64,000 nucleotides of DNA, from positions 175,047 to 239,046 of the forward strand of contig JAQGBZ010000063.1 in NCBI GenBank assembly GCA_034687125.1, given 5' to 3'. The notes under the pieces are model-generated. The model was not told where the DNA came from. It did not search any database and was given only the letters and a program-made list of their open reading frames with translations. A program made the position numbers and the translations under genes. This document shows positions 52,957 to 64,000 of this stretch, in pieces. The first letter of the stretch is position 1. The number at the start of each line of letters is the position of its first letter. The stretch comes from Neelides folsomi (lineage: Eukaryota > Arthropoda > Collembola > Neelipleona > Neelidae).

Positions 52957-55368
52957 TTAAAATGCCCAATTAGATTGCAATACAAATAGGTAGGTTCCAT
53001 CTTGGCCAGTCAGCCACCTGCACACCCCAGATTCTGTTTCTGACCAAATATGAATTGAACTTCGAAGAATACTTTTCCCTTTTCTCTCCATTTGAAGTAT
53101 CTGAAGAAGTTCTTCGAGTTCTTCCACTTGACTCTGCTCATTTACCGCAAACCCGGATATCAACAGCTCCGAGAGAGATCTCATTGTAATGAGGGTTTTG
53201 AGACACGAAGCATCGACTCCGAATCCAGCACAGCTTCCTAAACTTGACACTCCTAAAGATTCCAGCTTGGGCAATGTGAAGGAAATTTGCATCAAGTCAC
53301 GCGTCCTAAATGTGCACTTTTTTAAAGCAAAGACTTTCAACGAGTGTGGAAGCTTATGGAAATTCATTAAATCCGGCTTTCCTGTTCATTAAGAATTTAA
53401 AAGATTATAACTTATGCTTTCTAGTTTACTCATTCTGAATACAAAGTGTATGATCATCGATTGTTTCTTCTCAAGATTCTATTTTACAGCTAGGAGCGGA
53501 AAATGTGGAAATAATTATAAGTTTATCAGAATGAGATGAATTTGAATATAAATTCGACCTGGGGTTGAGGGAGATCCTAAGTTTATATAGAGTTCTTCTA
53601 AAGCATTGCAAACGTTGAAATCATTGAGGTCAATTTGCAGTGAGTATTTTCCTCCACTGGTACTGAGAAGTACATGAAGTGCTATGACACGAAGAGACTG
53701 GTAATTGCTCCCAACAACGTGTCTTATGTCGACCCAATGCATCAGATGAAGAATTTGAAGAACCTCCAGCTTTGTCTGGAAACTGAGGATGAGACTCCAA
53801 GTGTGAAACTTGACGATTGACTCTGTGCAAATGAGTTCCTTGAATCTGAGGACTGACGCGAGAGAAGACAAATCCTCTTTGCTGATCCCTGCAGGCTGCG
53901 TCCTGAGCCAATTAAATTTCTCTTTCCTTGGCTCAGTTGAGACGAGGAGGCGACTAATATAAGGATTCTTCAAAAGAAAGGAAAAGACTGAGAGATGGAT
54001 GGCTTTCACAGCTTCAGAATCAAGAAGCCCATTGATGATAATTGCCAATCTCCTCAGATTTGGAAAATTGAGCCATTTGAGAGTCCGACAGAGAGTCGAA
54101 TGAAGGTGAATTCGTTCATTGTCGTTGACACGCAAATGAAATTTAAGTCTTTTCAGGTTATCCAAAGTTGGCGGATTCTTTTGCATTGCTTCAATTGTTC
54201 GCCATTCAGGATCCATTGCATTATTTGCTCCCTGATTAGCTAATTAAATGGCATGAATATCTCCTTTAGTTATTATTTATGTTCAATTTACAATTTAATT
54301 TTGATTTGATATTTAATTTGATATTTAATTTGCTTTTGTATTTTAAATAAATGGATTTAAATATAGACCACTTTTATGAGCAGGAGCCACAGGTCTGAAG
54401 TCAAAAAGGATTAAATCTCTAATTATCAAATAGCGAATGAATCTGCACCGAAGGAGAAACGCATCCAAATAGTGGGCCGAAATTGGTTCTTCAAAAGCGA
54501 GCTGAATGACATTTTCAGGTAGCATAATAAGTCTTGTTGGGCTCATACTTGGTCGGTCGTAGCGGCCGACAATGATTGAGTCAATGAGGAGATCTCGGTA
54601 ATTGGTAAGACCTTGCTCTGTCGCAGCTGTGACAAGTACTTGAAGTCCAACTCTGAGACGAATGTCATTTCGAAACCTCCTACAAACCAACTGAGTTTCA
54701 TGTCTTTCATCATATGTCAAAAATTTGAAGATTTTTACTCTGATCTATATTAAAAATTAAAACATTTAATAACTCTTAAATTTTTGCATAATAAATTATA
54801 ATTATGAAATGAAATAAAATATTTAGAAACTGAAAGAATTAATAAAATTAATTAGCAATACTTTTTCTGGAAGTTGAATAAACATCGACTCTGGTTGATC
54901 TCCTGTTCTTTTAGACATTGTACCATAACGCTCCGTTCTCCTTACTGGGGTTGGTAATGTGATAATTGGCTCTGTTGAATCTTTGTCTTCGTAAGGTACA
55001 GATGTAGGGAATAGGTTAGCTTTAACTGAAGATTTGGCGTTTACGGCTTTCGTACTCTTCTTTGATTGCTTTCCTTTGACTTTTAATGGTTTATGCTCTT
55101 TCTCTTTGGGTTCATTGTTATTATTATTGATCTTGGAATTTTTACTTGTAAAAAGATGGTTAAAATCCTTTGCGTATTCTGGCTTGATGAAGAAGGAGGT
55201 AGCTCGAATGGAAGCGTTTTCTTTGAAGGAAGAATAAGATGAGGATTTTGAGACTAAACTTGCTCGTTCTGACTCCTCCTTTTCAAACCTCTTATTATCC
55301 CTTTCCCTAATTAGAATTTTCTCTGTGGGCTTCTTTATTCTCTTTGGTTTAGCATTGGCTGTATTCAT
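52957..55368 (-). CDS. F-box domain protein with divergent C-terminal repeats
   Basis: Coding exons in transcript order 54862-55368, 54369-54744, 53559-54239 and 52957-53381 give 662 aa. F-box proteins are the substrate-receptor subunits of SCF ubiquitin ligases. Residues ~1-155 are Lys/Ser-rich and probably disordered, with a short Asn run. The F-box lies at about 164-200: IQLPEKIRVKIFKFLTYDER then HETQLVCRRFRND, with the expected LPxE and cysteine/arginine positions. Exon 1 ends exactly inside the F-box, and the join restores it, which supports the model. The C-terminal ~450 residues carry Leu-rich stretches (LKRLKFHLRV, LNFPNLRRLAIIINGLL, LPKLESLGVSSLG) like degenerate leucine-rich repeats. 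The donor after exon 2 could be 54368 or three bases away; both keep frame. Substrate unknown. It lies head-to-tail with otubain on the same strand. Confidence 0.8.
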
Positions 55369-55662
55369 CTTTTGTGTATTAAAAAATTCATGGTGCCATT
55401 ATTTATACGTTTATATCACGTTTATATGGATAAAATCTTAAACAAATCAAAATTAATTAAAATTTCCTCGGAAATTGAATAGCGTTTTTTAAAATAAGAT
55501 AAATAATGAAAAGCTTCCTCAAGGTGCTTTCCCTCAATACCTATATTATAACTACAGTAGATTAATAAAAGTATGACAAGTTGCCTATTATTAAGCCGAA
55601 TGCCATATACAAAAAAGTTGATATAAGAAATATATGTAAGTATTAGATTGTAAAAATGTACA

Positions 55663-55668
55663 TTTATT
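55663..55668 (-). promoter_or_regulatory. polyadenylation signal of otubain
   Basis: AATAAA on minus (TTTATT on plus), 120 bases past the stop codon. Confidence 0.5.
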
Positions 55669-55788
55669 GATATATTTTTACTTATTAATTTTGAACATAA
55701 ATGAGAAAATAGCCGATTCTGAATTTATAGTCAATATTTTCTAAATTAGAGTTCTTAGTATAAATTACATCAAGAAGGTAAGCAAAGA

Positions 55789-56949
55789 TCATTCGGTTTT
55801 AGGGTAGATAATGTCATAATGTCCTGGTCGGTAAAGCATATGAATTGCAGGAGGAACGGCATCCGGAAAGTCGTGTATTGTCGAAGTTCCACGATCCATG
55901 TATGCAACGCGAACTCCCACGCCAAGGGCAGTCGCGAGAGCAATGATGTGAATATGGTCACTCTCCTTGTACATCGGTTCGACTTCAAGCTGACAAAAGT
56001 CCTATAAATTTTATTAAATTAAAAACTGCAATAAAATTTATCGGTGAGTATTCTATGAATGTGTATAAATAAATAAATATTCTGGCGTTAAACCTCGAGC
56101 GTTCTATCTCCTTCAATGAAGTTTGAGTAGAATTCGGAGGATTTTCTCAGTTCAGCAGAAGTTAAGATTCTCAAAAATACGACCAAATAGTCTGCAATGC
56201 TTTGGTTTTGGAAATCGTTGAAGAGATCAGCTTCTGTCATGCCCCCTGCCACTTTGTCAACCATCTGAAAACAATCAAAATAAAATTTAGCCAAATGAGA
56301 CAAAAAATAGCAAATTCTGATGATTTTTATTATAGGTGATCATACGTCAACAAAATTATCGTAGAAATCTTGGACCGTAAATTGAGTGAAACCAGCAACT
56401 TCAAGAATGTCCTTCGCTGCAACCAATTTTTCCTTGAAGGCAGTGAGCTCTTCGGGCTTACCAATGAGGCGTTCAAAACAGCCGAAGCTGAACGCTCTGA
56501 ATTAAGAAATTAAAATCAGCATACACGTAAAGAATATTAATTTAAGTAAATTAATTAACAATTATATATAAGTAAGAAAGCCAATGATTAAACCACCTAA
56601 AGAAACAATTTCCATCCGGTCGCATGCGTCGCATAAATTCATAGTTTTTGTTAATTTCATATATTTTCAATTTGTAAATTTCATCGGTTGAATATTCTGG
56701 CAATAGACCGAGCAATGTTTCTCTTTCGCCGACTAAACACGTTTTTGAACAAATCTATAATCACATAAAATAACATTAAAATTTTGATTGATTCAATAAA
56801 GTGTATTAAAGATAAAGGCACAATAAGAAATATCGGCAAAAATAATTTTTATGCTTTATTACTTCTTTTTCAATTGCATCTTGCTGTCGGAGCGTCAACT
56901 CATCCTGGGAAGCTCCCAAATCAATTTGTTCTTGAGTCGCATTCGTCAT
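55789..56949 (-). CDS. otub1: otubain, OTUB1-type deubiquitinase
   Basis: Coding exons in transcript order 56863-56949, 56597-56754, 56346-56496, 56094-56264 and 55789-56001 give 259 aa (human OTUB1 is slightly longer). The enzyme is an OTU cysteine protease that prefers Lys48-linked ubiquitin and, in animals studied, also inhibits E2 enzymes such as UBC13 without catalysis. The active site is intact: D76 and C79 in PDGNCFFR, H250 in RPGHYDIIY with D252. The motif YKESDHIHIIALA upstream of the His is typical of otubains. The first 29 codons are short and acidic, as expected for the N-terminal ubiquitin-binding arm; ATG 56949 is the first in-frame Met. Splices are all GT-AG and all introns are small (about 90-110 bp). 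Downstream on the same strand is the F-box gene, about 420 bp away. Confidence 0.93.
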
Positions 56950-58400
56950 TCTTAAAGAATAAAAATACAATTTGATTTAATCATTTAATGATTATGCTAT
57001 ATTTGCTTCATAATCAAAACTGAGAGCATAACGCCTGATGCTTTTCTTATTGACAAATGACCTTCGAAAAAGTCTTTAATAATTGTAATTGTTTAATTAA
57101 ATATGAGTTTTGACTTACTTTCCTTTAATTCGATACCAATTATCTAATTTAATAGTCCAATGGTGAATTTTTAAATTTTTATTATATTTTTAAAACCGGC
57201 AATAAGCCGAAAGAATTATTGAAGCCCGAACTGATGATAATTTTGGATATTTCTCCCTAAGCTCAACCATAGCCCTATTTCATGGTTTAGTATTATTGCT
57301 AATCGCTATTACTCAACATACCCATGTATCTTCACTTTCTTCACCATAATTTTATATGGTCCATTCGAGTTTATGCAACTCACAGATTGCTATCTTCCTT
57401 CTGTGTGTGAATAAATAAATAAGAGAAAGATCATATTAAACCTCCATGTCTTATGAAAACTTAAGATCACCTCTTAAGATTAAGAGATGACTTTAGGATG
57501 ACCACCCATACTTTCTATTCCCATTACCACTCTAATATCTATCCTATGTTTTCCAACTAAAATTACACTTATTTAATACGTTTATTTACATAATATTAGA
57601 TACACAACTCAACACAATGAAATATCGATGCTTCTTATTTAATTTATTAAAAGTATGCACATAAGTAATATGTAGGTAATGCTGTTAATAATATTTGCAA
57701 AAATGTTTGATCAAAATTAGCTACTATAATGTAATAAACTCAAATTGGTGCTCCCTATTCATATTCATGTTGAATGAAAGATATCCTAAGAATTGGTGAG
57801 TGAAACTCGGATAGAAGAAAATATTGCCACTTATTTCTATAAATGCGAAATATGAAAAAATGCAAGAAAAAATATTTTATAGGTCAGTTCAATTGTAATT
57901 TCGCTGAAGGGAATAGGAATGTGTGGAGAATCGGAGAAGATGAACGCTCTTCTGTGATGATGGACTTTGATATTAAATTTATAAATTGGTCGGGCTGCAA
58001 GGTTTAAGGAGATTATGAAGTTTTCGCCTTAAGAAAATGTTAGGCCGGAAATCGCCGCCTTCTCTTCGCTCCACTGATCTCCCATTCTTTTCCTCCTCTC
58101 AACCACCTCTCGTGTTTCAATTTCACTTTCTATCGTCTCTCGCCCAGGTTCCCTCAACAAAGGCCTCTACATTTTCTTGTCAGTCACTTTGCACCTCTTG
58201 CCACTTGAGATCCAGAGAGTCCCACTGCCCTCATCCCTCCTCCCATAATCTCATTTCATTTTGTACTACATACGACGTCTACGATCATTCATTCAATTCA
58301 ATTGCTCCAACTTCACAAGCGCGCACCTCTCTCCTTTCTACACATTTCGAGTGTCACAACGAAAGAGACACGGAATACAAGGACTACTGAACTTTTCAAG
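56950..58400. other. intergenic between divergent otubain and the Cys-rich gene
   Basis: A 1.45-kb divergent promoter region. 57000-57900 is A+T-rich. 58020-58390 is less A+T-rich, with an open frame (58037-58390, 117 codons) that ends just before the ATG at 58401; it is Ser/Pro/His-rich with no domain and is more likely 5' UTR or promoter. Confidence 0.45.
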
Positions 58401-60816
58401 ATGTGTAAAAATTTCTCAGTCTTGATTTTCGTAATATTTTGTATCATCTTTACATACGTTTCGGCTCAACAGAAGCACATTTCCACATTTGGTAACTTTA
58501 ATCAATTTTATTATAAAAATATCCTTTTCATTACATACTAAATACAATATCGTATGCAGTAATACAGTACATTACAGTATTGTACAGTATTTATGGTGTA
58601 CAGTATTCTGTAAGTAAAGTACACATTAAATGTTATATAGAGAAACAACGCGGCTTATGTAGAAAACAATACAAATGTTCTAGGATTAGTTTTGAGTTAA
58701 ACTAAGAGATTTGGGAATGGTGTTACATCGTCTTTATAAATTTGTCTTTAAACTCAATTACCCACATTTTAGAGAATGTCAGGATGTTCACGAAGATTAA
58801 TATTTGATTTCAGACCGGGGGGTAAAAAGCGGAGTTCCAGGGATTGGTTGCCGGAAGAAGATCTCAGGGAGCTCATTCTTTACGTCCGGAGTCGGACTTT
58901 GTCAGAGCTCGAAACCATTAAAACCTAATGGAGTTTTGAAGTCGGGAAAAAGTCTGTGTGCCGACGGGTGGGCTATTTGTTATCACAAGGATAAGTCGGT
59001 CGAAAGACTTTCGTGGAAATCTGAAAAGATGCCCAAAGGATGCTTCGCTCTCAAATTCGGGTTTGTATTATTATTTCTTTCTTGTTATCATCTTTTGTCA
59101 AAAGGAAGCTTTATAAAAAAGGATGAGGATGACAATGCGAATACAATTAACAGGAAAGAAATACACCACATTGTTAGATAGATTTTCGTAAAAGATTATC
59201 TTGAAAGTAATTATTTGGATGCATCTTTCACTTTACTTGCGCGCCATGTACGCACTTAAACGGATGTGTTAAAAGAAATTTAACTTATGATTTAAATCAT
59301 TCAAACATTGTAATCGTAGATCAAATAATGAGATAGTTTCTTTAATGTTAAATCTTTAATTTCCCACTTTCATTAAAACTCAAGACATTTTGAAATCGTA
59401 CATTTCTAATAAAAAGTGTAAGATAAAAATACTGTAAATCTGTGAGTCGAAAATACAAATTAAAAAATGAAACAATACCAAGATCCCATCTTACTATATT
59501 TTTAACTTGTGGTTTTGAATTGGACAATTTGGACATTTCTGCCGATTTTGGGTTAGTTTCAAAGGCCGTTAGCATTAAAAAAATTATTGACTCCACGTGT
59601 GAATGGGCCACCTGGCTTCATTCTTATATTTAATGTCCACAAGGTTTTACAATAGTTAAACTGATAAATATATAAAGGAATTTTGACAGCTTTAAAAGTT
59701 TACTGGTTCACTGACATACTAAAAGAAATTGACTTGAGTCAAGCAAGTAATAATAAATTCAAAATGAACCACTTGATAGACACCCTTAATGAACTATTCA
59801 AATGACGTCAATTACCAAATGTAAAGTGTTTGTTTGCGGTCCTTACGCAAAGTATTACATGAACCATCAGATAGGGAAAATCGCTTTTTTGTTTATGTAT
59901 ACATTGAAATAAATATGAATTGAGTGCAACGAGGCATTACACCCTCACCATTCAAGGTTTAAGGGGTTGTGAGATTCAGCGATGATTAAAAGCATTTGGA
60001 AGGCAGAAACCAAAAGTTTCAAACACTTCCTTGAATGTCTTACAAGTGTTTAGCGTAATTATTTCCACTTTGTGCCTTACTTGTTGTTACTTTATTATTG
60101 TTGTTATTTAGTTGGTGGCTTCTCTCCCATTCAATCTCGGTTCTTTTAAAGCTCCTTAGACTCCTTACTAACATAACTGTAGATTTTCTCATGCTTGATA
60201 TGTCTCATTCATAAATCATAAGCGTATTAAACTGGTATACTTAGGTATTGTATTGATATTTAAGCAATCTTTTATGACTTCATAGTACATGCACACTAAT
60301 TTAGCTATATGTAAATCTACGTTAGATGTATGGTAGATATATGGCCAGTATTTAATATATTTTGTTAACATGCTTAAATGCTTTCGATATTCAACAATCC
60401 CATTTCTTACAATAGCGAGATAGTGACATTTGTATTTTTTCACTCATTCATAGGGAGCTATTTAGTAATCTTCAAATACCTTATAAAATGGTATGGGTTA
60501 TCTTATAGTAAGATATATCTTAAATATTCTAGTTATGATGAAAATGATTCAAACTCGCATTTCTTTTTGTCTTTGCAGGGATAGCAAGAAGCCGGCTGGG
60601 TGAGTATTCACACATTGCTTAATTCAATTAATTGATTGTAGTCATAAGATGCTAAACACTTTTTCTAACTGATTTGTAATGAAAAGGTATGGGCAAGATT
60701 GCAACGGGAACATCTACTTCAACGGAGTGATCTGCTGTCCCAACCTCGCCAATAAGGCATTCCCATTCAGTGGTAAAAAAGCAGACTTCCTCATAACGAA
60801 TGGGAAGGCAAACTAA
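58401..60816 (+). CDS. small secreted 8-cysteine protein, family not recognised
   Basis: Exons 58401-58491, 58814-59060, 60579-60599 and 60687-60816 give 162 aa. Residues ~1-22 are a signal peptide ending in TYVSA. The mature part (~140 aa) is basic and holds eight cysteines: three separated singles, then C-x6-C (SLCADGWAICYH), one in KGCFALKFG, and a final C-x11-CC block (GQDCNGN ... VICCPN). An even cysteine number suggests four disulfides in an extracellular protein. I do not recognise the family; a defence, venom/saliva or cuticle role are all open. Exon 3 is only 21 nt; it is supported because its CAG acceptor, GTGAGT donor and phase keep the frame and it adds GDSKKPAG between two Gly-rich ends. 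Exon 2 uses donor GTTTGT, which is less typical, so that junction is the weakest. Confidence 0.7.
59061..60578 (+). other. large intron of the Cys-rich gene
   Basis: A 1.5-kb phase 2 intron, A+T-rich. Short frames on both strands (59348-59633, 60216-60584) have no domain and are not called. Confidence 0.5.
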
Positions 60817-63131
60817 GGAATTGTTTGGGCCAATTGACATTTATTTTAAATGAAATGCTTGTGACGATGTGACAAGTTAAATGTTCCTATATAATCTTCC
60901 AACCTGTTGAAGAATGCCTGAGACAATGATCGAAGAAATGAAAGGAATTAACGAGGTGAAACATTTGATATTTATGCACAAGTACAAGAAGGACTGAACG
61001 AGGCGAAGAGAGAATGAGACCTCGAAATAATCCCGGTACCAATACCGCAGGCCGCACATGGAAGTACTTTTCAATTGTTATATTTATTTTTATTGTTATT
61101 TCTTCAAAGAGTAACTAAATTGGCTATTATTATTTACTTCAACTCTCTTCACCATCTTGTGAAATAAGCTAATCCATAAAGCTCCTTTTTTTATTATATC
61201 TCAGACGTAATCCAACGTTCATAAATTATTATTACACTTACTGAATATTTAGATATAAACCTTATAAAACTTGTAATGCTTTTAATGTACTTGTCGTTCT
61301 CAATTTCTCTTATACAGAAGTAAAACATGAGTTATGTTTAACAAACAAAGCGATTAGAAAAAGAAATGAGATCTTCTGACTTTTTATATTGTGTACTTTG
61401 ATATGAGTTTCAATTGCTATATACAATTTATGTATGTATATTATTCGCATTATAATATAGCAAAAAATTGTTTTAGATCTTTATTTCTTTATACCCAGAA
61501 TTCATGAGCTAACAATAATATTACTATAATTAGAAAAATGCAATATATTGTATATAAATACGTATTTTGATTTTAGTTTATAGCGTGAACGATTGAGCTA
61601 TTTGTCCAACGCCTTTTTCTTATTCCTTAGCTATAATTAATTGATGCTAAATGCTTAAGAGACTATTGTGGATATCAATTCCTAAAAGAGTATATAGGTA
61701 ATATACATAAATGTATAATTAAATAGTATTTATAAGCATTTGTACTTATACAGATAGATATTAATTTAGCATTTACATTTATATATAAAAGTAGTCACCG
61801 TTTATGTTAATAACGTTGTAGATATTTATATGTCAAATTGATCTTCGAAGGTTAAAAAGTATAATACTTATTTATGTAAATATACAATTTATGTATGTCT
61901 ATTTGACTATTTTATAGTGAATGTGTTGTTGTAAATTTATATATGTGGTCAGTTGTCAATTGTTGTAAAAAATACTTAATTTTATATCATTAAAAGCAAC
62001 CATGAACTATTCTAAGTATTTTCATTACCTTAAAGTGTGATGTGGGTGTATTATTGTAATAATAAGCAGTGCAGTGGTTTAAGAACAATAAGAACATGTG
62101 TAATAAAATATTTTAGGATTGTATTATCCAAATCACATAATCCTCCCTCTTGTTACTCATACTCATAAGTCATAAAGTCATAATACAAAATACAAAATAC
62201 TATAAATCTTGGCCTATTATTTTATTTGGCAAGAGTATAACGATAATGATTTAATATTTAAAATTATAGATATAATATGTTTTTGATATAATTAGCTGAT
62301 GTAAGTGCACATTGGCGCAGTGCATTTATTTTATACTCATATTCGTATCAAATGAATGCGTAATTTTTAAGTAAAATGAATTAAATGCACACAGACAGAT
62401 ACACGAGTCGTATTGTCTTTGGATTATAAAGATGAAAGATGAACTTTATCTTTATTGAACTTAAAAGGTCATTTTCATTAATAAATACTCCTATATTATA
62501 CCGTATGAGCATACGCAAAAGAAATTTAAATATATTTCCCTTAAAGGTAATTAAACAGAGGCTGACTGATAAACAGATAATTTCAAAGATTAACAAAGCC
62601 AAGCATTGTGGCTGTTTATTTACTTTAAATATTCAAAAATGTTAACATTGCATTGGGCTATAGAAAATGAGCTTTATAAGGAATATGGTATACCTAATGA
62701 ACAACATATTTGATTTATTATATAAAGTTGTGATTGATTGAATAAATTGCAATGATCTTTTGTGGATCTGGCAGATGTAGGCGTTTCATTTGGAACTTTC
62801 TCTCATATAACACGTTATTCGTAGGCCTTTGCATTCTTTCCTACCAGACTTCCAGAGAGCCAGGCAAAGTTTTAGCATTTGACTCCTCCAGCACCAGAAT
62901 TCCCAGTTGACCGCAGCCGACAATATTGAATTACAATCAAACCAAGATAGGAAAACCTAAAATTATAACATATTTATAACTGTCGAGAATCTGAGATAAG
63001 TTGTGATTCAAATTGGAATTCTATCCTTTTAAACTTCACTTCACTCCCAAATATACCGGACACATCCAGAGTTTTAACAGTTTCAAGAAAGAGCAATTTT
63101 TTTATCTTAATATTAAAATATAAAATTAAAT
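60817..63131. other. intergenic, A+T-rich
   Basis: 2.3 kb between the Cys-rich gene and RNase T2. It is A+T-rich, with a less A+T-rich patch at about 62760-62950 that might be promoter or 5' UTR of RNase T2. No gene was recognised; short frames at 62381-62645 are on opposite strands and unsupported. Confidence 0.5.
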
Positions 63132-63779
63132 ATGTCAAACAATATAATTTCCTACACTGGCAAATTCTCAAGAAGAGTAAACCAAATTATATTCGTAATT
63201 ACAATTCTCGGATGCCTATTCATTAACTGGTAATTAAATTAACACAACTTTTAATCTCGTGAATCTCATATATTACTTCTTTGTATTTAATTAAAATATC
63301 TGAATATTGTATTACAGTTTAGGAGAAGAACATGGTGAAAATAATATTGAAGGTGATAAAAATTGGAACGAATTAAAATTTACTCAAGAATGGGGATATT
63401 CTGAATGTCTTCAATTTAAAAGTCATTCCGGTGGAAAGGGTGTTTGCAATTATGAAGGCAAACCATCCATTTGGACCATTCATGGCATTTGGTAAAATAA
63501 TAATTTAATTTTTGAAATACTAAAATTGAAGTGTTATATGTTTACTATGTCGTTTACCATTTAATGTCCATACTATTTTTTATTTTATTTAATTGAATAT
63601 TTGTTATTCAGGCCAAGCAAGACCGGTACAATGGGACCAAACTTTTGCGAGAAAGTTAATTTCGATCCAAGCAGTATTAAAGATCTTGTAAATGATATGA
63701 ATATTTTCTGGTATGAGATAAACAAAGACAAAGATCCAAATTCATTCTGGGGGCATGAATGGCTCAAGCATGGTTCATG
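63132..63779 (+). CDS. RNase T2 family secreted ribonuclease (5' part)
   Basis: Exons 63132-63229, 63318-63491 and 63612-63779 encode the first ~147 residues; the gene runs off the right edge. RNase T2 enzymes cut single-stranded RNA through a 2',3'-cyclic phosphate, usually in lysosomes or outside the cell. Both active-site blocks are present: CAS1 as IWTIHGIWP with its His, and CAS2 as FWGHEWLKHGS(C) with His, Glu, Lys and His. Residues ~18-32 are hydrophobic (QIIFVITILGCLFIN) after a basic start, reading as a long signal peptide or signal anchor. All three introns are phase 2 and interrupt a TGN codon; the last splits the Cys after KHGS. A possible acceptor at 63997 (TTTGCTTTAG|C) would complete that Cys and start exon 4 at 63998, but only three bases of it are in view. 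Confidence 0.93.
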
Positions 63780-64000
63780 GTAAGTTGATCTAATAAAACA
63801 CGCCATTGATTTTGATGAAGGGATTACAATAATTATAATAGTCATAATTATAAGTTCATAATGATTAAAATATTTACTTCTTTCTAAAATTATTATTTCA
63901 AAATTATAACTATAATTTTATACCTATTCTCTGTCCACGAACGAGCTGGACTTCGCGGGTGCCATTTTAAAAAATTAATTAATTTAGTTTGCTTTAGCGA

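Noticed and set aside
58037-58390. 117-codon frame just before the Cys-rich gene
   Set aside because: Ser/Pro/His-rich without a domain, and it stops before the well-supported signal-peptide ATG at 58401.

Overview
This window looks like nuclear DNA of an arthropod. The reasons are an A+T-rich background, GT-AG introns from about 60 bp to several kb, YGAP-repeat proteins of cuticle type, and clear relatives of cactus, Plc21C, shaggy, vnd and otubain. A non-insect hexapod or crustacean would fit, but I cannot name the species. All family calls are from motif recognition; I ran no search. No rRNA, tRNA, CRISPR array or recognisable transposase gene was seen.

Layout. 0.8-2.6 kb (+): secreted protein with 17 YGAP motifs. 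6.1-8.1 kb (+): secreted Gln/Asn/Pro-rich protein with the same two-exon plan. 8.2-20 kb: long A+T-rich gene-poor stretch holding a ~166 bp inverted-repeat element. 20.0-25.1 kb (+): cactus/IkB, three coding exons, with at least nine perfect NF-kB-type sites spread over its upstream region and introns. 27.9-35.6 kb (-): Plc21C/PLCB1-like phospholipase C beta, 14 coding exons, 1185 aa, complete. 35.6-38.8 kb: a less A+T-rich non-coding island. 40.7-46.8 kb (-): shaggy/GSK3, 7 coding exons, 413 aa, complete. 49.1-52.2 kb (+): vnd/Nkx2.2 homeobox gene with an upstream exon recovered by phase matching. 53.0-55.4 kb (-): F-box protein of 662 aa. 55.8-56.9 kb (-): otubain, 259 aa, complete. 58.4-60.8 kb (+): unrecognised secreted 8-cysteine protein with a 21-nt microexon. 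63.1 kb to the right edge (+): RNase T2, 3' end outside the window.

How the genes relate. This is ordinary eukaryotic gene order, not an operon. Cactus holds NF-kB (Dorsal/Rel) proteins in the cytoplasm and is removed through a phosphodegron read by an SCF ubiquitin ligase. The kB sites around it suggest NF-kB feeds back on its own inhibitor. GSK3, the F-box protein and otubain also touch phosphorylation and ubiquitin pathways, but nothing in the sequence links them functionally and I treat the adjacency as chance.

Exon limits were set by hand from splice signals and reading-frame continuity. Every multi-exon model given here keeps one open frame from start to stop (RNase T2 to the edge). 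UTRs and transcription starts are mostly undetermined.
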